DNA of 64,000 nt from contig NW_006767436.1 of assembly GCF_000264995.1 (NCBI RefSeq), positions 1,824,800 to 1,888,799 of the forward strand. The letters run 5' to 3'. A program made the translations under genes and the position numbers. This DNA is from Punctularia strigosozonata HHB-11173 SS5. Taxonomy: Eukaryota; Basidiomycota; Agaricomycetes; Corticiales; Punctulariaceae. The notes under the pieces are model-generated. The model searched no databases, was not told the DNA's origin, and saw only the letters and a program-made list of their open reading frames with translations. How positions within the stretch are numbered: the stretch's first letter is position 1; each line of letters starts with the position of its first letter. Below, one piece after another: positions 11,899 through 22,505 of the stretch.

Positions 11899-11905
11899 AT
11901 TTACG

Positions 11906-12383
11906 GCTCAGGCAGATCATGATGCATGATGTTCTGATATTGTTGCTCGACTGGTTCCGCAAGCCAGGCGGTGAAATAGCCATACCGTATGAGTCGTATC
12001 TCTCGGGGGCTATGAACTCTCCGCTGCGCTGGATGGGTCTGGTCCGAGATGAGTGTTTACTCACGTCTTATCGCCGAAAACAAACCGCTTCCATGTTACA
12101 GCCCAGGAACGGATCGAGACATAAGGGAGCCCGATATCGTCGGTGTCGGCGCAAACCATCGGCGTTGATACGCCGGCGTGGTGCGGCGTTTTGTCCCGCA
12201 CCTGCAGTGCCATCCAGTTGGTCCCGATCTCTGGTCTTAGCCGCGCTCATGCCGAACGCTCGCTAAGGCAACTCAAGTACCGAGATCAGGTTGCTGTCGA
12301 GGGCTTGGCTTGCGGGGCAAAAAATCGATCTGTCAGGGCTCCCCCACTCTCCATTGATCTTCATCCTCCTCACCGCCTCTGCT
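11906..12383. other. promoter-side intergenic region of the GH79 gene
   Basis: Gap between the TIR element and the GH79 gene. Open frames are short and lack family motifs. It presumably holds the GH79 promoter; no TATA box is obvious. Confidence 0.4.
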
Positions 12384-14398
12384 ATGCTGTCGTTCCATCT
12401 GCTCGCAACAACTGTCGCTCTTTTACCTGCCTTTGTTTTCTCCGCCACTCCGCAACAGCTCCAAGTATCAATACCCAAGACATTGGGCAACAATGTTGTG
12501 CACCCGAATTTCTTGGGCCTGAGCATCGAGCTCAGCTTCATCAACTTGTATTGTCCGTCCCGTCCGCACGTTCGGTAACTGGTACTATGCTGACCGCGTT
12601 AACGCATATCAGTCGGCAACGACACCTCGTCCATCCCTCAGCCCATTCGCAATTACCTCTCAGCCATAAAGGTCCGAACAGGATCGTCACTTCCGGTTCG
12701 GATACGCTTGGGGGGCAATTCCATGGATTCGTCGACCTACGTGCCAGATCAATCGACCATGCTTGTGTTCACGGACCCCACTGCGAATTTCAACGACCAA
12801 CCCGTGAACTTCGGACCTGTGCTTTACGATGTCATGAAGCAAGTCAGCGATGACGTGGACGGTATCTCTTACGTGGTCGGTGAGCCGAGATCAGACACGC
12901 ACATAATGCTCAATTCGACTGATCATGACCCCTTGCGACAGGCCTTAGCTTGCTTGAGTCGAACGACTCACGCGCCCCCAATGTTCCGGTCATGGCAGGG
13001 GCAGCGGTGCAGATACTCGGCGACCGCATTGACTCCTTCCTTCTCGGCAACGAACCTGATTTGTACACCGGCCACCGAAAACGACCGAACTTAGCTAACT
13101 ACACTGTGCAAGATTACATGGGGGTGAACATCGCGATGCTCCAAATACATAGACAGTTGCTGATCACGCGGCCTTGCAGGAATTCCAAGCGTCGTCCAAT
13201 CTGCTGAAGAATACATCAGGCGGCAATGTCGTTTCCCTTGACAATATCGGTGGCCCTACCATCTGCTGTGCTTGGGACCTCGCGACTCTGATAGAGCAGG
13301 GCTGGCTCCAACAATTCACCGGGGAGCTGAAATACGTCAGCCTCCAGCACTATCCGCGTATGTGTATTGTTGTCTAGGCCCGCGGTCGTGCTGAATTCTT
13401 TATGCTTTCCAGAGAACAACTGCTTCGGTAGTTACCAGTATCAGCTCGATTACTACCTCAAGCATTCCGAAGGTAAGCGAGATTGCCTGTTAGATGTTTC
13501 CAAGGATTAAACTGGTTGCACAGTGGTTACATTAGCCCAGTGGAACGGCCAAGGCATCGGCATGGCCAACACGAACGGGAAGCAGGTCATGATGTCCGAG
13601 TTTAACAGCGCCTCCTGCGGTGGCATTCCCGGCATTTCGGACACCTTCGGAGCTGCCCTCTGGACTGTGGATTATGCCCTGCAGATGGCTCTCCAAGGCT
13701 TCAGCGTAGCCTATATCCATAGCCGCGAGGCTGGGATTTCTTACAACCTATTTGATCCTCCTATGCCTGCCGGCGGCCCGGGTGCCTGGAATACGAACCC
13801 GGGCTGGTACGCTCTGCTCGCTGTTCCGGAGATTTTGCAGAGTCCCAACGGGACGAAGGTCGTCGATCTGGATCTCGCGAACTCAACGTTGGATGCTACG
13901 GCCACTGTTGCAGGATACGCCGCGATGGACGCTAATACTTCCAACGTCCATCGTCTGGCCATCTTTAACTACGCCAACGACTCGAGCGTGGAACAAATCA
14001 ACCTCCCCGCTGGTATTTTTGCGCATGCCCCGTCACCCGCGAACATCACCGTCAAGTACCTGGCCGCGCCCAACGCCAATGAGAAGTGGAATATCTCTTG
14101 GGATGGGCTCACTTACAACGGAGTGGGAGATGGCGAGGCTGTTCCAGGGCTCTCCGTTGCTTCCAACTCCGCAACGACGCAGTTGGATTGCTCTCAAGGC
14201 TGCACCGTCCAAGTTCACGGGCCGGGCCTTGCCGTCGTCTACGTTGGCGATTCCGTTGTCCTCAATCAGGCTTCGAATGGAACATCGTCGGGGACGAGCC
14301 AAGGCAGCGACAAGAAGAGCAGCGCTCTCGGCTTGTTTGACATTTCGTCTCGTTGGATTATGCTGGCTGTTGTGTGTTCCGTGTTTGTGCTCCTGTAG
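12384..14398 (+). CDS. secreted glycoside hydrolase family 79 (beta-glucuronidase-like), probable GPI anchor
   Basis: Exons 12384..12552, 12613..12879, 12942..13123, 13180..13357, 13413..13472, 13524..14398; 576 residues. Begins with a signal peptide (MLSFHLLATTVALLPAFVFS, then ATPQ). A TIM-barrel region follows: VRIRLGGNSMDSS, FLLGNEPDLY, whose Asn-Glu is the usual acid/base position of clan A hydrolases, then VSLQHYP and QVMMSEFNSASCGG, where the Glu fits the nucleophile. A beta-sandwich domain follows, as in family 79 members. The last ~30 residues are a Ser/Lys-rich stretch and a hydrophobic tail (IMLAVVCSVFVLL) without basic residues after it, fitting a GPI-attachment signal. Family 79 acts on glucuronides of arabinogalactan or proteoglycan type; the substrate here is inferred only. 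Confidence 0.88.
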
Positions 14399-15088
14399 GG
14401 ATCTACCTTCTCTCTGCCCCTGACTGTGGAAAGTTTTCTTGCGGCTGTGGCCTTATTTCGTTGTACTAGACTTCAGGCGTTGCATCATATGCGGGCGGGA
14501 CAACGATGCCAGACTTTACCGTGATTTGCGTTGCCAGTACTTACCACATAATTCCTGTGTACTGTACGTACTGGTTCGTTCTGGTTGAGACGGCGATACG
14601 CATGTTCACATCCAACGCCCGGGAGCTTCTGTTGTACCTTTTCCCCCTGACTCCTGATGCCTGTGGCCTGAGTGGAAGCGCCCCGGATCATGAAGTTACC
14701 AAATCTGGTCAAGCACCTCGGACCCGAAAGACCGTGACAATGGCATGCATGCGCAATAGCCCAAGCCACGGCGGTCAAGCATTCCATGCTTGGATCGATA
14801 CCGTGCGGTGTCCTCAGACACAAGTACATTTCGTTAGTCATCATCGCTGCATTCAAATCTGCGGCACGTAACGGAGCAGTACTAGTATCAAGCACAGTTG
14901 CGCCACCGGTTATTTATCCGGCGTGATCGCTACTCGTTTACGGAGTTCCCCTACTTAAGCGTATCCGTCTGCGCATCCTGTGATATAAGAACCGAAACGC
15001 GCAGCAAAGCATATTCGGCGCTCTTTCCCTCTTGATCGCACCCACCTTTCGAAGGCAGGGAACGCACTCGTGCCGACTGAAGTGCAAT
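14399..15088. other. intergenic region between GH79 and antiporter genes
   Basis: 690 bp holding the GH79 3' flank and the antiporter promoter. A GATATAAG string near 14982 lies about 105 bp before the antiporter ATG and could be a weak TATA element. A 122-codon frame (14506..14871) lacks motifs. Confidence 0.4.
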
Positions 15089-17955
15089 ATGGGGGCCTTT
15101 GCTCATGAAGTCGTGCAGTTAGGGGCTGCGATAGTCAAAAGAGCAGCGCCGGAGCAGGTGCGTTCCCGCTCAGCAATCGTACCGTTTAGGTGATGCTCAT
15201 AGGTGCTCTCGACAGGCAGGACTGTTTGCTGGGTTAAATCCAGCTAAATACAGTGCGAGCGATCCGTTCCCGTTATGGGTTATCCAAGTCGGTATGCAAT
15301 CCCCTTCGATGGTTTCGGTTGCAACTGTCGTTGACGATGCTGGTTTCTTCGTGCAGTTATTATCATTGGGATGACCCAGCTCCTTTCCCTACTGCTTTCT
15401 CGTATCCGTCAGCCAAGAGTCATTGCCGAAGTCATAGGTGGAGTCATCCTTGGACCCTCCATCATGGGGCGCATTCCCGGCTTCAGGGCCAACATCTTTC
15501 CCACCGACTCTCTCCCCATTCTTACACTCACAAGCACTGTTGGCTTGGTGTTGTTCCTGTTCCTGGTAGGAGTTGAGGTGGATGTCGGTATCGTCAAGCG
15601 CAACTGGCGCGCGGCTGGCGCGATATCGATTGCGGGATTGGTGGTACCATTGGGCTTGGGTGCCGCTCTCGGCGTCCCGCTATACCATCAGTTTGTGGAC
15701 AGCAGTGTGCACTTCGGATACTTCATTTTGTTCACAGGTGAGTGAAACTGCCTTTGTTCCGCTCTCGCAGATTTTTGACTATCATTAGCCGTTGCCATCG
15801 GGATTACTGCATTTCCCGTTCTTTGCCGCATTCTCACCGAGCTGAAGCTCCTCGACACAACCGTCGGCATCACCGTCCTTAGCGCTGGTGTGGGTAACGA
15901 CATCGTCGGTTGGATCCTGCTTGCGCTCACGGTCGCGCTCGTCAACGCTTCAAATGGCTTGAACGCACTCTGGATATTGCTCACCAGCGTCGGCTATGTG
16001 CTCTTCCTCCTCTTTCCCGTCAAGTGGGGCTATGCCTGGCTCGCGCATCGCACAGGCAGCTTCGAGAAAGGAGGGCCGACGACGCTCATGATGACCGTCA
16101 CACTCTTCGTCATCCTTACTTCAGCATTCTTCACGGACGTGATCGGCGTTCACCCGATCTTTGGCGGGTTCGTGGCGGGCCTCATTGTCCCGAAGAAGAA
16201 CGGATATGCTATTTCGTTGGTGGAGAAGATGGAAGATTTAGTCTCGATCTTGCTTCTGCCGATCTACTTCGCGCTTTCGGGATTAAAGACCAATCTGGGG
16301 TTGTTGAACGATGGTGTCACTTGGGGATATGTGATTCTCATCTGCGTCTTTGCCTTCGTCTCCAAGTTTGTCTCCTGCGGCCTCACCGCGAAGCTTGCTG
16401 GCTTTAACCTCCGGGAGTCTGGGGCTATCGGTGCCTTAATGAGCTGCAAAGGGTAGGCATCGCACGTTATCCTCGATTATGCTCATAGTACTAATAGCGA
16501 TTGATAGTTTGGTGGAGCTCATTGTGCTTAACGTTGGGTTGCAGGCGGGCGTACTGGACACTCGCGTGTTCTCCATGTTTGTCGTGCATGCCCTGGTGTT
16601 GACCTTCATGACGACGCCTCTCACCATCCTCTTCTATCCCGCGAAACTTCGCGTCCATCCGGCGACAGCTACAGGCTTGGAGGATGGATCAAGTCGGGAC
16701 AACGACGACAATCTCAAGACACGATTCTCGGTCGTATTAGACAAGATCGAGCACCTGCCGGCGGTCATGACCATCATGCAACTGCTCCAAGGCTCCTCTG
16801 CCATATCCTCTGGCACGGAGCTGTCTCCTGCTAGCCAGCGGACGAGCGTCGACATCAAGGCTAGTGATGGACACGACTTTCCTCACGTATCCCACAACCC
16901 TGTGGGATTATCAAAGACCGTATCCGTCAATGCGCTCCGTCTGGTTGAGCTCGATCAGCGAACTTCTGCCGTACTGAGGTCTCAAGACTCGGAAACGCTC
17001 ATCCAGAATGATCCAGTCGTCTCAGTGTTCCGGACTTACGGTCAGCTCAATCGTATTCCTGTCTCCTGCGCGCTCTCCGTCGTCAGCCGCGATGATTATT
17101 CGGTCAGCGTGGCTACTCATGCGCGCGATTCGGGTTCGGAAATGGTCATCATTCCTTGGCAAGGATCTTTCGCGCGTCCCATCGAAGGATTGGAGCACAA
17201 CCAGGCTTCGGTCATTTACTCCAACTTCGTGCGCAGCGTGTTCGCACAAACGCCTGCCGACGTGGCGCTGTTCCTCGATAACGGAATTTCGGCGAACATC
17301 AGTTCGACGAAGCAGCATATTGTGCTGCCTTTCTTCGGCGGACCCGACGATCGGCTTGCGCTGTCACTGGTCGTGCAGCTTTGTCTGAGCCCAAACGCTA
17401 CGGCGACCGTGATCAGGATGAACGTATCGACTAGTGACGCCTTAGCCCCTGTGGACACGATCGAAGAAACCAAAGCATACCATGTGAGTTCTCTCGATTG
17501 GCCATAGATAATCCACGCTGACTCCCTGCACACAGACCATTGGTCTACCCGACACAGTCTACGGCCGGGCCGATACGCAGACCCGACTTCAGTCAACTAC
17601 CGCCGACAGCCTCATCTGGGACCATTACACGTCCTCTTCCGGCCCGTTCGCGGCAGGCGTTCCAGCTGCGCTATCTCGCGTTCGGTTCACCACCGAGACA
17701 TCTACGCGACCTCTCCGTGCGGTCGTTGATAGGGTGGCCAGCATTGTTAAGGTATCCGCGCCACTCGTCGTTGTGGGCCGTTCAAGGAGGATGTCTGTGG
17801 AGACGCACCGAGCTGAATTGCTGCAGCTGTTGGCGGAGCATAACCCGAACGTGGGTTCAGACGTATCGAAGACGTTGGGAGACGTCGCTGCCGCCCTTAT
17901 CGTTGCTGGTTCGAAGGCGAGCTTGCTTGTTGTGCAAGCCGCTTCGTCTGTATGA
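15089..17955 (+). CDS. KHA1: Kha1-type K+/H+ antiporter (CPA2 family)
   Basis: Exons 15089..15157, 15216..15291, 15357..15737, 15789..16452, 16508..17483, 17536..17955; 861 residues. The N-terminal half is a CPA2 transporter core of about a dozen hydrophobic segments with QPRVIAEVIGGVILGPS, FLFLVGVEVD, ITAFPVLCRILTELKLL, SAGVGNDIVGWILLA, carrying the conserved Asp of the ion-binding helix, IGVHPIFGGFVAGLIVP, YFALSGLKTNLGLL and MSCKGLVELIVLNVGLQ. The soluble C-terminal ~400 residues end in a segment (VKVSAPLVVVGRS...GDVAAALIVAGSKASLLVVQ) resembling a universal-stress-protein-like regulatory domain. Yeast Kha1 acts in the Golgi in K+ and pH homeostasis; location here is inferred. Exon 1 encodes a 23-residue leader before the first helix. 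Confidence 0.9.
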
Positions 17956-18481
17956 CGACTTGACCTCTTACTTTACATACCCTTTGTACACGACTTGACA
18001 ACCTTGCTGCGAGCTTCTATTATCCGCTTGTACAACATAGTTCAATGGATACCGGTTTGGGAGAACAAAGGGTGAGAGCGTTTATTGATGAGGAGATTCT
18101 TGTTGATGCGAGGCCAGGTTCGCGGAGATGAAAACTCGGGGATGCCCTCGACCCGGGTCCATAAACGGCAGTCGTCGAGCGAGTGCTGCGCGTCTTGTCT
18201 GCCTTTGGGCGTCGTTTGAAACCGTGAACATCGTTGCGCTCTGCACTGGACGTGTGTATTGAACGGTGAGCAGCATAAAAGAGTCTGGTCGTCGTACGTC
18301 GTAGCGCGCGGCTCAACGATCGCCTCCTCCCAGGACAGTTGGTACGTCTTCCTCGTCTGCACGGGTTCGACGATCTATGCTTTATCTCTCCGCCTGCCCT
18401 TATAATGGGCATATGCCTTTTGCCCCGTTTCCCACTTCCCACCCTCCCATCGTCCAAACAACGACCAAACCTCACCCTGTC
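17956..18481. other. intergenic region
   Basis: Between two same-strand genes. A tRNA B-box-like GGGTTCGA at 18363 lacks a matching A box. A TTATAATGG string at 18400 and a CT-rich run before 18482 suggest the core promoter of the next gene. Confidence 0.4.
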
Positions 18482-19503
18482 ATGACCCCCACAGAGCCGC
18501 CCGAGAACTGGAACACGCCTCCCCCTCCTCAGCCACTCGCGCGATACTTTTCAGCGGACATGGCAGTCACCCCAGGCCGCAAGCAGCCCGTCTGCAGAAC
18601 GTGCAACACACCGATGGCCGGGCACAAGCGCCCGCAAGGCAGCCCCATCTGCCCCACCGGCCCCTTCTCTGGCTCCCCGGCCCCGGAGCGCAAGTACAGG
18701 CCGCCCCCCTCACTGAGGGATGAGGACGAGGCGACGGAGGGGGACTGGCTCAACGAAGACACGTTGCAACGCGGTCGGTGCCATCGCCCGAACCGGAACT
18801 GGGTCGATCCTCATCCCCCCGCGACCTACCCACCCTACCACCCCGACGACGACGACCGCGACTCCATCGGAGAGACCGAACCCATATCAGACTTTGGACC
18901 CGCTGAGGCACATGCTGTCAAGGCCGAGCTAACTGCGTCTTCCAGCCAGAGGAAGCGCCTCAGAACACACGACGAGGACGATCGGTGGCATGTCTCAGCC
19001 GGGCCGTCGAACGCGCCACGCGACGCATCCCCCGTCGAAATCCAACCGCCCATGACCGAACGCCTCGTGCGCATGTTCAGTGCAGCGACCGTCGAGCTCG
19101 ACGATGTGCACCGCTTCGCCAAAGAGAAAGGCATGATATCCGGCACCTTGCACAGGCCAAAGAACCCACCCGCATCGGCCAAGGGCAAGGAGAAGGCGGT
19201 GGAGGGAGTGCAGAAGCAGAAGTCGTGGTGGGTCATGGTGGGCAACCGCGAGCCGATAGAGCACATTCTCCAATTGCAACATCGAGACGATGCCGGATTA
19301 TCCCCTATGCCTACAGCGCCAGGATACTTCCATGAACACACGTATTCCCGTCCCAGTGGTTGCTGGTTCCTTGAGATCACCGGAGTACGTCTTCACCCCT
19401 CCTCCATAATTCCAACTAACACTTCATGACTACTCAGGCATGTTGCATAACCGCCGTCTTCGTATGCCTCGCCTTGGCTTACATGCCAGGCCGTGATAAC
19501 TGA
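18482..19503 (+). CDS. hypothetical proline-rich acidic protein with a CxxC...GHKRP motif
   Basis: Exons 18482..19384 and 19438..19503; 322 residues from this start. In-frame upstream ATGs at 18377 and 18413 would add up to 35 residues; 18482 is preferred because it follows a CT-rich tract. The intron (GTACGT, CTAAC branch, TACTCAG) is well formed. Features: an N-terminal CRTCNTPMAGHKRPQG motif, possibly metal-binding, a long proline/aspartate-rich low-complexity middle, a KR-rich patch suggesting a nuclear signal, and a C-terminus with a short Cys/hydrophobic stretch (ACCITAVFVCLALAYM) before a charged end. I recognise no family. Convergent with the following Ser-rich gene. Confidence 0.6.
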
Positions 19504-19798
19504 TTTTATATGTATTATGTGACCTTATGCCCTTATGCCATCCCTTTTCTTGCTCATCTTATTGGCTTGGGCATCGCTCCGGCACGATCGTGACGACATT
19601 GCGTTCCACGCGAGAGTACAAATGCTAACGATGAAGTATTCGTCCGTAATGAGCGTAAAGGTAGGGTCACAATCAGATACATAAATTAGAGCGCAGACAT
19701 AACTGATGAACCCATGCATCAGGACGGTGGTGCTAGATGCGCATAAGGGAGTGAATACCTCACCGGTCGTGAACACAGCCATGGTCAATAGCTCGATC

Positions 19799-21694
19799 TC
19801 ACATACCCCAATCATCAAATCCCCCGTACCCGGGGCGGCCACCGCTTCCCCACGCCTTCCCCGCCATCCTCTCCTCCAACCGCTCCTCCCGGCCTACGCC
19901 GGCAAGGCTGGAACTCGCGCTGCTGCCAAGCAACCACGACGTCCACCAGCTGCCGGCAGGCTGGCTCTCCTTTCCCTTTCCCTTTCCCTTCCGTTTCTTC
20001 TTCTCCTTGAACTTGATGTCCGGGCCTCCGGGCTTGCTCTGCGCGTAGGACTCGGGAAGTTCGGCGAAGGATATGCGCTTCGGCGTAGAACGGCCCGAGG
20101 ATGCCGCGCTGGCTGCCCTGGTAGGAAGGATCCCAAACATCGAGTGCGTGGGCGTAAGCGGACTGGGGGTTGGTGGCGCGGAGAGGTTTTCGGGGCGGCG
20201 CTTCAATGACGACTGTTTGGGGGGAGATCGTGCTCGGGTAGATGTCATGTGCTGGTTCTTAGTGAGAAGGCGCGAGACCGATGCTGTGGTATTCGATGTG
20301 CCAGCCGAGGGAGAGGGAGGCGCGGTGAGCGGCATGAAACGAGGACGGGGTATTCGATTGGGAGAGGTGGATCGCGTGGAGCTAACGGTTAGGGCAGGCG
20401 GTTGCGGTTGGGCATCCATGATCTTACGCAGGGACTCGAGTGTCCGATGAGCATGGTGCGTGTCATCGTGATCCGACGACGACTGCGAGGATTGCGAGGA
20501 GGGTAGCTCCTCGATCGCGGTCATGATGCGGGGTACCGGAAGAGGTGTCTGATCGGCGCGTTTCGGGGTGACCGACCTCGACCGAGAGGTGCTCGAGTCG
20601 GATCCGCGTCGATGGCGGGTAGGCGATGGGGTATTGAGCGAAGACCTGCGGGATGATCTGGAGTCACTTGATATACTGTTTCTACGGAAGACGTTGAAAG
20701 TGGAGGATGCGGGTGAAGGGCTCCGTTTGAGGAAGGAGGACAGGACGCTGTGTGCCTTCGGTGTGGATGAGGTCGATGATCGATCGGGCAGGCATGAGGT
20801 GGATGCGGTTGAATGTATGTAAGGCCGTGTGGGCGTTGCATCTTGGTTTTTGCACGGACTCGGGTATTTAGAAGGAGATGATCTCAGTCCGAGCGTCGAT
20901 GGCAGTGCAATCGCTTCGGGATCATCAGTCGAGTTGACATACACCGTCAACGCACGAGGCGCAGGGGAGACAAAATCGTTCCGATCGTGATTAGACAGGG
21001 TCAGGGCGGTCGTCTCGGACAATGCGTGTCGACGCGAGTCCATGGACATCCTTGGGCGGTGCCTGCGCTCCCGCAGGGTGGTGGGCATACTCGATGATGT
21101 CGGCAAGCTTTGGCTCACCGGCTCGGGCTCCAGTTCCGCGTAGAGCCCTGCCGCCTGTTCCGCCATATCGTCCATATCGTCCATCCAGCTGGCGTACACC
21201 TCCCGATTGCGGCTGATACGGGCGGACAACGCGTGCGCACGGGCGTCCAGGCCCGCGTCGGCGGGCAATGGCTCTGGGGCAAGGAGGGTGCTGAGACTGG
21301 TCTGCGTCGACATGCTCGACTGCAAGAGCGTGTTCGACATTTCCAGCGCTTGTATACTTCGCTCGAGCAGTGAGTCGAGCTGCGAATCCGCGGGCTTCCT
21401 CCGTGGTAATCGGCGGCGTGGCGAGAGCGGGGGACTGTGAACGGACCGAAGGGGGAGATAGACTCGCTGGTGGTTGTCGGAATCCGATTCATCTGCCTCC
21501 TCCGCGCTGTCCGGATAGTCTGGGGGCTTATCGGACGGGGGGTCCTCCCAGAGCGTCTGGGGGACGGCCGCGGGCGGAGGGGAGGTGTAGACGGGGAGCG
21601 AGAGCGTCGAGGCGCTGGAATCCGTGGACAACCTGAGCGAAGCACGTTTGCGGTGTCGCGGCCGGGGTGGTGAGCGGGTGTATGTCGAGTCCAT
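19799..21694 (-). CDS. uncharacterised Ser/Pro/Arg-rich protein, single exon
   Basis: 631 residues in one open frame with no splice signals needed. Strongly biased in Ser, Pro, Thr and Arg. A central segment (DSQLDSLLERSIQALEMSNTLLQSS) looks like a short coiled coil and is followed by an acidic WMDDMDDMAEQ stretch. Many RS, SP and TP dipeptides suggest phosphorylation by proline-directed kinases. A KEKKKRKGKGKGKE basic tract near residue 580 and an aromatic C-terminal end (WWTSWLLGS; GYGGFDDWGM) are distinctive. No catalytic motif is visible and I do not know its role. Similar Ser-rich proteins are common in Agaricomycetes, so it is probably real rather than a chance frame. Confidence 0.7.
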   Translation of the reverse strand: MDSTYTRSPPRPRHRKRASLRLSTDSSASTLSLPVYTSPPPAAVPQTLWEDPPSDKPPDYPDSAEEADESDSDNHQRVYLPLRSVHSPPLSPRRRLPRRKPADSQLDSLLERSIQALEMSNTLLQSSMSTQTSLSTLLAPEPLPADAGLDARAHALSARISRNREVYASWMDDMDDMAEQAAGLYAELEPEPVSQSLPTSSSMPTTLRERRHRPRMSMDSRRHALSETTALTLSNHDRNDFVSPAPRALTVYVNSTDDPEAIALPSTLGLRSSPSKYPSPCKNQDATPTRPYIHSTASTSCLPDRSSTSSTPKAHSVLSSFLKRSPSPASSTFNVFRRNSISSDSRSSRRSSLNTPSPTRHRRGSDSSTSRSRSVTPKRADQTPLPVPRIMTAIEELPSSQSSQSSSDHDDTHHAHRTLESLRKIMDAQPQPPALTVSSTRSTSPNRIPRPRFMPLTAPPSPSAGTSNTTASVSRLLTKNQHMTSTRARSPPKQSSLKRRPENLSAPPTPSPLTPTHSMFGILPTRAASAASSGRSTPKRISFAELPESYAQSKPGGPDIKFKEKKKRKGKGKGKESQPAGSWWTSWLLGSSASSSLAGVGREERLEERMAGKAWGSGGRPGYGGFDDWGM

Positions 21695-22505
21695 TGTGGG
21701 AAACGCGAGGGGGAGTCAGACGTGGTCAGACGGGCCCGATAACGCCACAGTGAGCGCAGAGGGACGATGCGTCATGCACCAGCTCGTCCGGGGCAAGGAC
21801 GACGGCACGCTCGAAGTCTATGGCACCGGCTTGCGCAGAGCGTATGCCTGTGGGCGGGAGTCAGTCGCTTTCCATCACCCGCAGAAGGCGCAGACGGACC
21901 GGAGCTCCTGGGGCGCGTTTCTGCACTTGGACGGGCGCCTGTGCTGGTGCTGAGGATCACGGACGGGTATCAGACGGTCGTGAAGCGGATCAAGGGATGG
22001 CACGGCTCGCGGCACTCGGGCGTCGGGCGCAGTGATCAGGCCTCAGGGAGAGGATGACCGCGGTCTCCCACGCGTCAACGCCCATTCACCCCTGTCGCGC
22101 AAGTCTTCGACAGCATTCACAGGAATAATACGCACCACGTCCTGTGGGGCAAGTGAGACAAATCGCAAGTAGTCATATCATATGTCATATCCCAGCGTCA
22201 GACATCACTACACATGCACCCGCAACTGCTCGATTTGGGAGATCTCCCGCTGCGACCCACAACAACCTTGCCTGATTCTGGAGATGCAGCACACCCTACC
22301 CACTTGACAAAAACGTCAAAAATACACGGATAGCTTCTGGGTTGCCACTCTGCACGCTGCCCATCCGCTGCCAGTTCGTTCTTGTGGATGGTACTTGCAC
22401 CCACCATTATTCGAAGGCAAGGCCAGCCACGGCGTGCATGGGTCCCGAAAACAAGGTATAAAAAGCCCCATGTCCAGCAGGGGCATTCCACGCACAGCTG
22501 CAATC
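21695..22505. other. intergenic region, divergent promoters
   Basis: 811 bp between the divergent Ser-rich gene and the SDR gene. The left 350 bp is GC-rich, with open frames on both strands caused by composition, and is likely 5' UTR of the left gene. The right side holds the SDR TATA box. Confidence 0.5.
22457..22464 (+). promoter_or_regulatory. TATA box of the SDR gene
   Basis: TATAAAAA, 42 bp before the ATG at 22506; the cleanest TATA element in the window, implying a short 5' UTR. Confidence 0.6.

Larger units (their letters stand above)
10555..11905. mobile_element. non-autonomous TIR DNA transposon, 1,337 bp, flanked by 7-bp TSD
   Basis: The element proper runs 10562..11898. Both ends carry the same 22-bp inverted repeat, which begins CCCGGTCAAAAGTCGCACGG, at 10562..10583 and in reverse complement at 11877..11898. 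It is flanked by the 7-bp direct repeat ATTTACG at 10555..10561 and 11899..11905, a target-site duplication. Subterminal regions at both ends are GC-rich and related (GGCGG-type motifs). Internal frames are short with no recognisable transposase, so it looks non-autonomous. Perfect TIRs and TSD suggest a fairly recent insertion. The superfamily is unassigned: a 7-bp TSD is unusual (hAT is 8, P 7-8, Mutator 8-11). It sits between the promoter side of the GST-like gene and the GH79 gene. Confidence 0.85.

Noticed and set aside
14485-14895. Overlapping open frames on both strands after the GH79 gene
   Set aside because: No recognisable content; consistent with chance frames in 3' flank.
18363-18370. 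tRNA B-box-like GGGTTCGA
   Set aside because: No A box or cloverleaf at the proper distance upstream.
19894-21690. Long antisense frames across the Ser-rich gene
   Set aside because: Composition-driven shadows of the 631-codon frame; no independent splice or motif evidence.
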